Assembly: GCF_014283215.1 (NCBI RefSeq)
Contig: NZ_JACOMF010000031.1
Span: 1 to 64,000, forward strand
Origin: Siccirubricoccus deserti
GTDB taxonomy: Bacteria > Pseudomonadota > Alphaproteobacteria > Acetobacterales > Acetobacteraceae
Length of the DNA stretch: 64,000 bases
Reading direction: 5' to 3'
The translations under genes were made by a program, and so were the position numbers. This document shows, in pieces, positions 55,635 to 64,000 of the stretch; the stretch's first letter is position 1, and every line of letters begins with the position of its first letter. Under the pieces are notes generated by a model. The model did not search any database. It saw only the letters and a list, made by a program, of their open reading frames with translations, and had not been told where the DNA came from.

Positions 55635-56624
55635 ATGACAGAAAGCACTACGACCGCCGGCTGGATGCCACGGCGACGTGCGTTGCTCGCGGCCACCGGC
55701 CTGCTCGCCCTGCCGGCGCCGACGCTGGCCCAGGCGACGCGCTTCCCGGATCGGCCGATCGAGATCATCGTCGGCTTTACCGCCGGCGGCGGCACCGACC
55801 TCGACGCGCGCAGCTATGCCCGGGCACTGGAACAGCGCCTCGGCGGCACCGTCGTCGTCAGCAACCGCCCCGGTGCGGGGGGCGAACTCGCGCTTGGCGT
55901 CGTTGCCCGGGCGCGGCCCGACGGGCACACGATTGGCTTCACGAATTTCCCGGGCATCCTGACCATCCCGATCGAGCGCCAGGCGCAGTTCAAGCTGGCT
56001 GACTTCGCGCCGCTGGCCAACATCGTGACCGACCCCTCGGCGATAACGACCCATGTCGACAGCCCGTACAGGACGCTTGGCGACGTTATCGAAAAGGCCA
56101 AGGCGGCGCCGGGCACCATCACCTACGCGTCGCCCGGTGTCGGGACGGATGACCACATGCAGCTCGTGCTGCTGGAGCAGGCGGCGGGCATCCGGCTCAG
56201 CCATGTGGTCTACCAGGGTGATCCGGGCCTGCGGACGGCGCTGCTGGGGCGGCAGGTGGACCTGATCGGACTCAACCTCGGCGCCGTCACCGCGGCACCG
56301 GAGAAGATGCGCCTGATCGCCCAGGGCGGTGCAACGCGCAGCCGCTTCCAGCCCGAGGTGCCGACGCTGAAGGAACTGGGCTTCCCGGTGGAGATGGCTT
56401 CGGAACGCGGCCTGGTGCTGCCCGCCGGGACGCCGCCGGCCATCCTGGCCCGGCTGCGCGAGGCAACCGCCGACATCGCCAGGGATCCCGACTTCATCCG
56501 CCAGGTCGAGGGGCGCTTCACCGTGCCGCTTTACGAGGAGGGCGCGGCCTGGTTCGACCGGCTCCGCCGCGAGGAGGCGCGCTTCCGCGAGATCTGGCAG
56601 CGCACGCCCTGGAAGGAGCAATAG
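55635..56624 (+). CDS. Tripartite tricarboxylate transporter binding protein (Bug/TctC)
   Basis: A 329-residue receptor of the same family as the one at 48634-49584. Signal RRRALLAATGLLALPAPTLA with cleavage near residue 32, then RPIEIIVGFTAGGGTDLDAR, VVVSNRPGAGGELALGVVAR and HVVYQGDPGLRTALLGRQV. Two Bug receptors in one window with no permeases is typical of this bacterial group. Here it stands alone. A hairpin repeat lies 98 bases after the stop. Confidence 0.9.
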   Translation: MTESTTTAGWMPRRRALLAATGLLALPAPTLAQATRFPDRPIEIIVGFTAGGGTDLDARSYARALEQRLGGTVVVSNRPGAGGELALGVVARARPDGHTIGFTNFPGILTIPIERQAQFKLADFAPLANIVTDPSAITTHVDSPYRTLGDVIEKAKAAPGTITYASPGVGTDDHMQLVLLEQAAGIRLSHVVYQGDPGLRTALLGRQVDLIGLNLGAVTAAPEKMRLIAQGGATRSRFQPEVPTLKELGFPVEMASERGLVLPAGTPPAILARLREATADIARDPDFIRQVEGRFTVPLYEEGAAWFDRLRREEARFREIWQRTPWKEQ

Positions 56625-57008
56625 GGGGCATGGCGCCATGACCTGCGCCCCTGATCTGGCTCCGGGTTCTGAGGCGTAGAGTCAGCCTCCTGGAGCGGAT
56701 CGGCGAGGGGCGTGCGACCGCCCTGCAAACAGCAGGCTACGGCGGAGCAGCCTTCAGACATGAACGCGATTCGCGGTAGAGATCGCCGCGATACCCGGTA
56801 GGCGCTTGGTGCCGGAGCAGATCATCGGGGGGCTGCGGCAGGCTGCCCGCGCCACGTAGTGGCAAGGTCCGCCGGCGGCGTGTCGGAGCGCCGCCGCCGG
56901 CGCGCCTGTCAGGCCCAAGTTGCACGATCCTGGCGCATCATGGGAGGCGCCCCGTTCTTCCGTTCGTCCTGTTGAAAATTCTTGAATGTCCGCGGTGACA
57001 ACCACCGC
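56625..57008. other. Intergenic region with a hairpin repeat
   Basis: 384 bases between convergent genes. It contains the second copy of the CCTGY-AAACA-RCAGG hairpin (56722-56736) and a palindrome-rich stretch (near 56870-56900, GCCGGCGGCG). No protein-coding frame is supported. The tsaD terminator is expected here but no clear T-tailed hairpin was found. Confidence 0.4.
56722..56736 (+). repeat. Short hairpin repeat, copy 2
   Basis: CCTGC-AAACA-GCAGG. Compared with the copy at 29400-29414, the innermost base pair has changed from T-A to C-G on both arms while the loop is identical. Confidence 0.5.
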
Positions 57009-58061
57009 TCAGATCGCTGCCCCTGGCAATTCCTCCAGCGGCCACCGCGGCCGCGGCGCATGGCCCAGTGCATCGGTCAGCCCGAGCCGCAGTCGTTCCA
57101 GGCCCGCCCAGGCCACCATCACCGCATTATCCGTGCACAGCCGCAGCGGCGGCGCGACCAGCGGCAGCCCGTGCCGCGCCGCCGCCGCGCCCAGCGCGTG
57201 CCGCACCGCCGCATTCGCCGCCACGCCGCCGGCCACCACCAGCGCCGTCGCCCCCGGCAGCATCGCCAGCGCATGCCCCGCCCGGTCCGCCAGCACCGCC
57301 GCCGCCGCGGCCTGGAAGCCGGCGGCGAGATCGGCCTTGTCGGTCTCGGTCGGCGCCCCGCCCGGCAGCCGGGCCACCGCATTGGCCACCGCCGTCTTCA
57401 ACCCGCTGAAGGAGAAATCGCAGCCCGGCCGCCCGAGCAGCGGCCGTGGCAGGGCGAAGCGCGCCGCATCCCCCGCCGCCGCCAACCGCTCCAGCGCCGG
57501 CCCGCCCGGCCAGGGCAGGCCGAGCAGCTTCGCCGCCTTGTCGAAGGCCTCGCCCACCGCATCGTCCAGCGTGGTGCCGAGCCGGCGGTAGCGCCCCACC
57601 GCCTCCACCGCCACGCATTGGCAATGCCCGCCGGAGATCAGCAGCAGCAGGTAGGGGAAACGCGCACCGCCGGGCACCAGCCCCGGCAGGGTAGCGGTCA
57701 GCGCATGCGCCTCCAGATGATTCACCGCGACGAAGGGCAGCCTGTGCGCCAGGGCGATACCCTTGCCGAGGGAGGCGCCGACGATCAGCCCGCCGATCAG
57801 CCCGGGGCCGGAGGTGGCGGCGATGCCGGCGAGGTCAGCAAAGCCCAGCCCGGCCTCCGCAATCACCTGCGCGGCCAGCCTCGGCAGGTGCTCCAGATGG
57901 GCGCGGGCGGCGATCTCCGGCACCACCCCGCCGTAGAGGGAATGCTCGCGCAGCTGGCTCAGCACCGCCTCGGCCAGGATGGTGCCGTCGGCGCGCAGCA
58001 CCGCGGCGGCGGTCTCGTCGCAGCTCGATTCCAGCCCGAGCACCGCTGCCTTCGGATCCAT
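57009..58061 (-). CDS. tsaD: tRNA N6-adenosine threonylcarbamoyltransferase TsaD
   Basis: A 350-residue ASKHA-fold enzyme that transfers threonylcarbamoyl to A37 of ANN-decoding tRNAs. Hallmarks: [20 protein letters not shown], the metal-binding H-x-E-x-H in [21 protein letters not shown], and [15 protein letters not shown]. Length is normal. Start at 58061. It is divergent from hemD with 78 bases between start codons; this tsaD/hem arrangement is widespread in alphaproteobacteria, where hemC usually lies between them. Essential for translation accuracy; partners TsaB/C/E are not in the window. Confidence 0.95.
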   Translation of the reverse strand: MDPKAAVLGLESSCDETAAAVLRADGTILAEAVLSQLREHSLYGGVVPEIAARAHLEHLPRLAAQVIAEAGLGFADLAGIAATSGPGLIGGLIVGASLGKGIALAHRLPFVAVNHLEAHALTATLPGLVPGGARFPYLLLLISGGHCQCVAVEAVGRYRRLGTTLDDAVGEAFDKAAKLLGLPWPGGPALERLAAAGDAARFALPRPLLGRPGCDFSFSGLKTAVANAVARLPGGAPTETDKADLAAGFQAAAAAVLADRAGHALAMLPGATALVVAGGVAANAAVRHALGAAAARHGLPLVAPPLRLCTDNAVMVAWAGLERLRLGLTDALGHAPRPRWPLEELPGAAI

Positions 58062-58139
58062 GCCGGCTTCCTCGATCGCCAAGTCGGTTCTAAGACCACG
58101 GCATGCGTCCCGGCCACCCCCTGTCCCGCCGCACGCGTC

Positions 58140-58862
58140 TTGGCTGAGCCGGGCGTATTGATCACCCGGCCGGAGCCGGGGGCGGCGGAGACCGCACAGC
58201 GCGTCGCCGCGCTCGGCTGGCGGCCGCTGCTGGCGCCGGCGCTGGTGCTGGCGTCGCGGCCTTTCACCATGCCTCCCGCCGCCCAGGCCCTGCTGCTGCC
58301 CAGCCGCGCTGCCGCGCGCAGCCTGGTGCCGGACGCCTTCCGGGCCGGGATGCCGGTGCTGGCGGTCGGCGAGGCGACCGCGGCCGAGGTCCGATCTCGC
58401 GGGTTTGTGAATGTCGTGGCGGCCGATGGCGACGCCGCCTCCCTCGCCAGGCTGGCCGCAGCGACCCTCGACCCCGCCGCCGGACCGCTGCTTCTGGCGG
58501 TCGGTGCCGGCTATGGGCAGGAGCTGGCGCGGGCCCTTCGCGTGCTGGGCTTCCGGGTCACCCGGCGGATCGCCTATGCGGCGAAGCCGGCGGCGACGCT
58601 GCCCGAAGCGGCGCGGCTTGCGCTCGATCAGGGTGAGGTCGTTGCTGCCCTGTTCTTCTCGCCGCGTTCGGCGAGCTGTGCCATCTCCCTGCTCCGCACG
58701 GCTGGGCTGGCCGCAACTGCCACATCGATGGTGGCGTTGGCGATCAGCGCCCGGGTTGCCGAAGCGGCGGTCCAGACGCTCGCACCCCTGACATGGCGCG
58801 CAGTGCGGTCTGCCGAGCGGCCGGACCAGGACTCGCTGTTGCAACTGCTCGGCCCCAGGTAG
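58140..58862 (+). CDS. hemD: Uroporphyrinogen-III synthase HemD
   Basis: A 240-residue enzyme that closes and flips ring D of hydroxymethylbilane to give uroporphyrinogen III, the branch point to heme and siroheme. The sequence is loosely conserved, as usual for HemD: start ...[20 protein letters not shown], mid region [17 protein letters not shown] and a late [14 protein letters not shown] strand. A TTG at 58140 is the best available start; no ATG or GTG lies near. hemC is missing in front. It is followed after eight bases by the mic60 homologue, and these genes form an operon. Confidence 0.85.
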   Translation: MAEPGVLITRPEPGAAETAQRVAALGWRPLLAPALVLASRPFTMPPAAQALLLPSRAAARSLVPDAFRAGMPVLAVGEATAAEVRSRGFVNVVAADGDAASLARLAAATLDPAAGPLLLAVGAGYGQELARALRVLGFRVTRRIAYAAKPAATLPEAARLALDQGEVVAALFFSPRSASCAISLLRTAGLAATATSMVALAISARVAEAAVQTLAPLTWRAVRSAERPDQDSLLQLLGPR

Positions 58863-58870
58863 ACCACACC

Positions 58871-60133
58871 ATGAGCGATACTCCCGACCCCACCCCCGCC
58901 CAGGCAGCCGCGCCGCCTGCCCGCAACTCGCCGGTCGCCCCGCCCGGTCCCCGTCGGCTGGATCCCGCTGCGGTGATGATCGGCGTCGGCGGTGTGGTGC
59001 TTCTGCTGGCGCTGTGGTGGCTGCTGGTGACGCCGCGCTCCACCGCCGATGGCGGGGTCGATCCGGTCCGCTTCGCCCGGGTCGAGGAGCGGCTGGCGGC
59101 GCTGGAAGGGGTGCGTGGCGACATCGGCGCGCTGAACGGCCGGGTGCAGCAGCTTATGGCGCTGGAAGGCCGGATGAAGACACTCGAGGACCGGCCGGCG
59201 CCGCCCGATATCCGCCCGCTCGAGGCCCAGGTGACCAACCTTAGCGAGCGCGCCGCCGCGGCCGAGCGCGGCGCCGCCCAGGCGGCCGACCGCGCCGCGG
59301 CGAATGAGCGCCGGCTGCAGGAGCTGGAGGCCCGCCCGGTGATCGACCCGGCGAAGCTGGCGCCGCGCGAGGCGGTGGACGCGCTCTCCGGCCGGGCCGA
59401 CCGGCTGGCCGAACGGATCGAGGCCCAGGCTGCCCGTGCCGAGACGCAGGAGGCCGAGCAGGCCCGCCGGCTTCAGGAAGCGGCACGCCAGGCCGAGCAG
59501 CGCGAGGCCGCCGCCGGCCAGCAGGCGCAACAGCGGCTGGCGGCGCTGGAGCAGGGCGTGCAGCAGCGGCTGGCGGCGCTGGACGCACAACTCGGCCAGC
59601 GGATCGCGGCGTTGGAGCAGGCGCAGCAGCGGCTGGCGGCGATCGAGGGACGCACCGCCCGCCTTGCCGCGGTGGATGCGCTGCGGGCAAGCCTTGTCGC
59701 GGGGCAGCCGCTCGGCGAGGCGCTGGGGCGGATCGACCAGGCGCCGCCGGCGCTGGCGCGCTTCGCTGCGGTGCCGCCGCCCACCGAGGCATCGCTTCGC
59801 CTGTCCTTCGAGGAAGCGGCGCAGGCGGCCCGCGCCGCCTCCGACGCGGCGATGCAGCCGGATGGCAGCCGCGCCGGGGTGGTGGACAGCGCATTGTCGC
59901 GGCTCGGCGGCCTCGTCACCATCCGTCGTGGCGATCAGGTGGTGTGGGGCGATGCGGCGGAGGCGGAGATCGAGCGCGCCCGCCGCGCGCTGGAAGCGGG
60001 GGATGTGGAGATGAGCCTGCTGCACCTGGAGAAGCTGCCGCCGCCGGCGCGGGCGGCGATGCAGCCCTGGGCCGATCAGGCGCGGGCGCTGCTGGCGGCG
60101 CGCGCCGCGCTGCGCCAGCTGGCGGCGGGCTGA
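58871..60133 (+). CDS. Mic60/mitofilin-like inner-membrane protein (COG4223)
   Basis: A 420-residue protein: Pro/Ala-rich cytoplasmic start, one membrane helix (about residues 35-54, [20 protein letters not shown]), a long Ala/Gln/Arg/Glu coiled coil (about 68-300) and a C-terminal mitofilin-type domain from about 320, ending with [20 protein letters not shown] and [18 protein letters not shown]. This architecture and its place between hemD and hemY are those of alphaproteobacterial Mic60, the counterpart of the mitochondrial crista-junction organiser. It probably bends or tethers the inner membrane. Whether this bacterium makes intracytoplasmic membranes cannot be seen. Confidence 0.82.
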   Translation: MSDTPDPTPAQAAAPPARNSPVAPPGPRRLDPAAVMIGVGGVVLLLALWWLLVTPRSTADGGVDPVRFARVEERLAALEGVRGDIGALNGRVQQLMALEGRMKTLEDRPAPPDIRPLEAQVTNLSERAAAAERGAAQAADRAAANERRLQELEARPVIDPAKLAPREAVDALSGRADRLAERIEAQAARAETQEAEQARRLQEAARQAEQREAAAGQQAQQRLAALEQGVQQRLAALDAQLGQRIAALEQAQQRLAAIEGRTARLAAVDALRASLVAGQPLGEALGRIDQAPPALARFAAVPPPTEASLRLSFEEAAQAARAASDAAMQPDGSRAGVVDSALSRLGGLVTIRRGDQVVWGDAAEAEIERARRALEAGDVEMSLLHLEKLPPPARAAMQPWADQARALLAARAALRQLAAG

Positions 60134-60137
60134 GCCG

Positions 60138-61565
<1,428 letters not shown>

Positions 61566-61870
61566 GTCTTTTTAAGGCGTTAGGCAGATCCACTGGCTGT
61601 ATCTGGTTTGCTGACCGGACATTGACCGGACATACAGTTCGATTTGGCATCTGCGAGAAATTTGCCGCACGAGAACGCCTAGCCCTTTTCACGGGACCGA
61701 TTACAGAAGCGGCCCCCACTCGCAGTACGCCAGTATGCTCAGCGACGCGCTTGTTGCCGCCGCTTCAGAACAGGCGGAATGATCCGGCATCCCGGCCCCG
61801 CGCAGATGCATGGTGTCATAGCCGTTGCCTGCCGCGCTGCTTGGTAGCTTGTGTACAGTCAGCGCGGCGG
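61566..61870. other. Gene-poor stretch downstream of tRNA-Thr
   Basis: Contains a perfect 11-bp tandem direct repeat TGACCGGACAT (61612-61622 and 61623-61633). A plus-strand frame ending at 61782 (PHSQYASMLSDALVAAASEQ, then AE and stop) looks like the end of a decayed gene. The place right after a tRNA 3' end is a usual integration site, but no integrase or duplicated tRNA end was found. Confidence 0.35.
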
Positions 61871-62215
61871 TCACCGGAACGGTGGCACTACAACTGGCGC
61901 CACCCGCGGCGCCGGGGCCACATAGATGGTCTGAGGCTGCGGCACCGGGGGCGGTTGCCACCGCGGCCTAGAGGCTTCCATGGCGCCCTGTAGAGCGGCG
62001 CCATCCATCAGCTTGCCCAGCATGCGCTCCGAACACCCGAGGTGTTCTGGGGAGCCGCGGGCGTATCCGAGCTCAGCGCAAATGGCCGACGCCTCTTGAG
62101 CTGGCGTCGGGGGCGGCACGCGGGGCCGTGGCGCGCACGAAGCTAATACTACAGCTACAAGGGCAATCCGCGTGACCGCCTGTCTTGCTCTTGCGCGGGA
62201 GTAGGTTACATCCAC
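61871..62215 (-). CDS. Putative lipoprotein
   Basis: A 114-residue protein read from a GTG at 62215 (AGAGGA about eleven bases upstream): a basic start, hydrophobic segment ALVAVVLASC with lipobox LASC (Cys27), then a proline-rich linker and a segment with two cysteines, AQEASAICAELGYARGSPEH and LGCSERMLGKLMDG, and a Pro/Gln-rich end. The cysteine pair is reminiscent of small phage- or island-borne lipoproteins, but no family is recognised. Codon usage is slightly less GC-extreme than the core genes. Start is uncertain. Confidence 0.5.
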   Translation of the reverse strand: MDVTYSRARARQAVTRIALVAVVLASCAPRPRVPPPTPAQEASAICAELGYARGSPEHLGCSERMLGKLMDGAALQGAMEASRPRWQPPPVPQPQTIYVAPAPRVAPVVVPPFR

Positions 62216-62292
62216 CGCGGGTGATCCTCTTCCGGTCCCGGAACTTATTTCTATTCCACCGGCAGGTCCACGCCTCAAAATCCCTACTCACA

Positions 62293-63131
62293 GCCCGTTT
62301 TGAAAGTCTTGGTGCGGCAACGCTGCCGAAGGAGGCGGCTAGGTCATCAAGCCATCCGGTTCACCGATCCAAGACACCGCGAGATCGCGTGTCCGACCGG
62401 CCGACGGGATCATCTTGGGGGCTATTTCGCCCTTGAATGTGCGAGCGAGCGGGGATGCACTGGGCCGAGGAGGATCATCCATGCTCACGCTCTACTACTC
62501 GCCCGGCTCGTCCTCGATGGCCGCGCACATCGCCCTGGAGGAGGCCGGCGCGGAATACGAGACTCACCTCGTCAACGAGAAGGCGGGTGAGCAAAGGACG
62601 GAGGCGTACCTGCAGGTCAACCCGCGTGGCAAAGTCCCCGCCCTGCGCCTCGCCGACGGCTCCGTGCTGGTCGAGAACGTCGCCATCCAGACCTACGTTG
62701 CCCGCACCCACCCGGGGGCGAAGCTGCTGCCGGCCGATGCCGAGGGCGAGGCCCGCGCCCTCTCGCTGATGGCCTTCTTCGCCTCGGCCGTCCACCCGGC
62801 CTTCGCGCATTTCTGGGCGCCCGCCCGCTTCACCGACGAGCCCTCCGGCGAGGACGGGATCAGGGCGAAGGGGCTGGCGACCTTCCACGGGCACTGCCGC
62901 GAGATCGACGCCATGCTCGCGGGCCGGGAGTGGTTCCTCGGCGACCGCTTCTCGACGGTGGACTGCTACGGCGTCGTCCTCTGGCGCTGGGGCGTGCGCG
63001 CCGGCCTGCCGATGCATGACCTGCCGAACTTCACCGCCCACAGGGATCGCATGCTCGCCCGCCCCGCCGTGCAACGGGTGCTGGGACGGGAGGGCGTAAG
63101 TCTCGGCTGAAAGGCGGCTTTCAAAACGGGC
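62293..63131. repeat. 14-bp inverted repeats flanking the GST gene
   Basis: GCCCGTTTTGAAAG at 62293-62306 and its exact reverse complement CTTTCAAAACGGGC at 63118-63131. With two mismatches the match extends outward by CTCA. The enclosed 839 bases hold only the glutathione transferase gene and its upstream region. The sequence with GTTTTGAAA resembles terminal repeats of some IS5-family elements. No target duplication was identified. Confidence 0.5.
62481..63110 (+). CDS. Glutathione S-transferase family protein
   Basis: A 209-residue GST. N-terminal thioredoxin-like domain: MLTLYYSPGSSSMAAHIALE with the serine-rich active site start, NPRGKVPALRLADG (cis-Pro) and LVENVAIQTYVA (glutathione gamma-Glu site). 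The C-terminal helical domain includes WFLGDRFSTVDCYGVVLWRW. It is probably a beta- or nu-like bacterial GST for detoxification or stress. GAGGAGGA lies just before the ATG at 62481. It is enclosed by 14-bp inverted repeats and sits in the accessory island. Confidence 0.9.
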   Translation: MLTLYYSPGSSSMAAHIALEEAGAEYETHLVNEKAGEQRTEAYLQVNPRGKVPALRLADGSVLVENVAIQTYVARTHPGAKLLPADAEGEARALSLMAFFASAVHPAFAHFWAPARFTDEPSGEDGIRAKGLATFHGHCREIDAMLAGREWFLGDRFSTVDCYGVVLWRWGVRAGLPMHDLPNFTAHRDRMLARPAVQRVLGREGVSLG

Positions 63132-63238
63132 ATTGAGGAAGGCTGCGGTGACACCACCCGCTTCGGCTTTTGCTTGTCCAGCCGAACCCTTGGGATGCAG
63201 GCTGACCGTCCCCGCGAGGGGATTTGAGGAGATACATG

Positions 63239-63448
63239 ATGTCCGACAAAGAAGGCACGTTGTCCGTAATTAGCCCCGACGATGCTAATGGGCTTGCCAT
63301 ACTCACCGAGACGGAAGTGGCAGCAGTTTCAGGGGGGCAATTCGGAGTTGGACGTGGGATTGCTTCTGGACGCGCAGAAAGTGAGCTGACCGCCTCTACC
63401 CTCAAGGGCGACTGGTCCGCTGGTGCCCACAAGGTCGGGGTGACCTAG
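63239..63448 (+). CDS. Small peptide with a double-glycine leader (bacteriocin-type)
   Basis: A 69-residue peptide beginning MSDKEGTLSVISPDD. Residues 21-33 (ILTETEVAAVSGG) match the double-glycine leader pattern L-[ST]-x-x-E-[VL]-x-x-V-[SN]-G-G that is cut by peptidase-containing (C39) ABC exporters. The mature part would be about 36 residues, Gly/Ala/Ser-rich, without Cys: QFGVGRGIASGRAES then ELTASTLKGDWSAG. GAGGAG lies seven bases before the ATG; an ATG one codon earlier is too close. Codon usage is markedly less GC-rich than the core genes, a sign of transfer. No exporter or maturation gene is near. Confidence 0.55.
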   Translation: MSDKEGTLSVISPDDANGLAILTETEVAAVSGGQFGVGRGIASGRAESELTASTLKGDWSAGAHKVGVT

Positions 63449-63470
63449 CCCGTCCCCACAAGGATAATCT

Positions 63471-63931
63471 GAGACCCCGTTTGCGAAGGGGTGAGAGCAC
63501 TGGGTTGACGGGCTGATCCTGGCCTCTCGGGCGGCGTTGCGGGCGGTTTCCTGCCTGGAGACCGCCATGTGGACGCCGGCCGATCGCGCACTAGTTGGGG
63601 ACTTTGGCTCCGGCCAAGCCCTGACAGATGACCAGTTCCGGTTGCTTGAGCCGCTGATCCCGCCCGCCAAGTCGGGCGGGCGGCCGCGCAGGACGGACAT
63701 CCGGAACCTGCTGGATGGGCTCTTTTACCTCGTGCGCACCGGCTTCCAGTGGCGGCATCTACCACCGCCTCCGGCCTTCCCCCCGTGGCGTACGGTGTAT
63801 GGTTGCCTGCGCGCTTTCCTGCGGGACGGCGTGTGGGAGAGCATCCGCCACCATTTTCTGGTCACGCTGCGCGAGGGTGCTGGGCGGGAGGCCAGCCCCA
63901 CGGCTGCGATCGTCTATACCCAGAGCGCGAT
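63471..63931 (+). mobile_element. Left part of an IS5-family insertion sequence, interrupted
   Basis: The left end is placed near 63471, at GAGACCCCGTTTGCGAAGG, which resembles IS5-family terminal repeats. The transposase begins at 63567 and its frame is broken at about 63931 by a second element. The right end of the IS is beyond the window. Confidence 0.55.
63567..63931 (+). pseudogene. IS5-family transposase, N-terminal part
   Basis: The protein begins MWTPADRALVGDFGSGQALT and shows the DUF4096-type start region of IS5 transposases: LLEPLIPPAKSGGRPRRTDI, RNLLDGLFYLVRTGFQWRHL and PPWRTVYGCLRAFLRDGVWE. Where functional relatives read DSQS at the first catalytic Asp, this one reads IVYTQS, so the Asp is replaced by Tyr. 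About 121 codons in, homology ends at AID and the frame passes into foreign sequence and stops at 63998. It is therefore a truncated, probably inactive copy. Confidence 0.7.
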
Positions 63932-64000
63932 TGACCTTCCCCCCTGCCTGGGATCCATCTGTGATGAGAGAGTTGGCCTCCTTGGAAGGGGGCAGTGATG
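63932..64000 (+). mobile_element. Probable start of a second (IS3-like) insertion sequence
   Basis: At 63932 the transposase sequence changes abruptly to TGACCTTCCCCCCTGCCTGG, a TG-starting, C-rich terminus as in IS3-family elements. Sixty bases on comes AAGGGGGCAGTG followed by ATG at the last base of the window, which fits the ribosome site and start of an IS3 orfA. This identification rests on layout alone. Confidence 0.4.

Overview
The window reads as chromosomal DNA of a very GC-rich alphaproteobacterium, most likely a Roseomonas-like member of the Acetobacteraceae (Rhodospirillales). Grounds for this are the codon usage (third positions almost all G or C), the gene order mutY / dciA / dsbA-like / smc, an F0-only ATP synthase operon (atpI-B-E-F'-F, separate from F1), the hemD / mic60 / hemY block, an aapJQMP amino-acid transporter and several tripartite-tricarboxylate-type (Bug) binding proteins. 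The placement is inference; no rRNA is present.

Layout. 1-464: right end of an IS630-family element that has cut off the start of another gene. 465-9360: YdcF, MutY, DciA, a DsbA-like protein, a giant Smc and two small uncharacterised membrane/secreted proteins. 9582-14165: an ABC exporter, then the F0 operon with a clear promoter and terminator. 14285-22094: solute uptake (an orphan peptide-type binding protein, an orphan TRAP binding protein, the complete aapJQMP system). 22095-23892: a low-density region with a PEP-CTERM protein behind a convincing sigma-54 promoter, and the decayed remains of a second PEP-CTERM gene. 24004-30496: Kup, a methyltransferase-like protein, tRNA-Ala, a 3-oxoacid CoA-transferase pair, FolE and a small lipoprotein. 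30624-34790: aconitase diverging from ccmA-ccmB and a 32-residue membrane peptide. 34906-41436: a serine hydrolase, a luciferase-like oxidoreductase and an assimilatory sulfite/nitrite reductase cluster whose siroheme enzymes (the two halves of CysG) are encoded at its two ends. 41491-56624: transporters, peptidases, regulators (Lrp, LysR), thioredoxin reductase, an enolase-superfamily enzyme with a Bug protein, a Bug pseudogene, a PilZ protein, an FAD oxidoreductase and a prolyl oligopeptidase. 57009-61565: tsaD diverging from hemD-mic60-hemY, whose last codons run into tRNA-Thr. 61566-64000: a small accessory island downstream of that tRNA, with a lipoprotein, a glutathione transferase between 14-bp inverted repeats, a small double-glycine-leader peptide and nested IS5/IS3-like insertions.

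Most of the window is housekeeping and nutrient uptake. The parts most worth a second look are the Smc protein, whose two arms have both grown by 90-residue repeats; the sigma-54-driven PEP-CTERM gene; the double-glycine-leader peptide; the alphaproteobacterial Mic60 homologue; the hemY/tRNA overlap; and a pair of hairpins with a compensatory base change.
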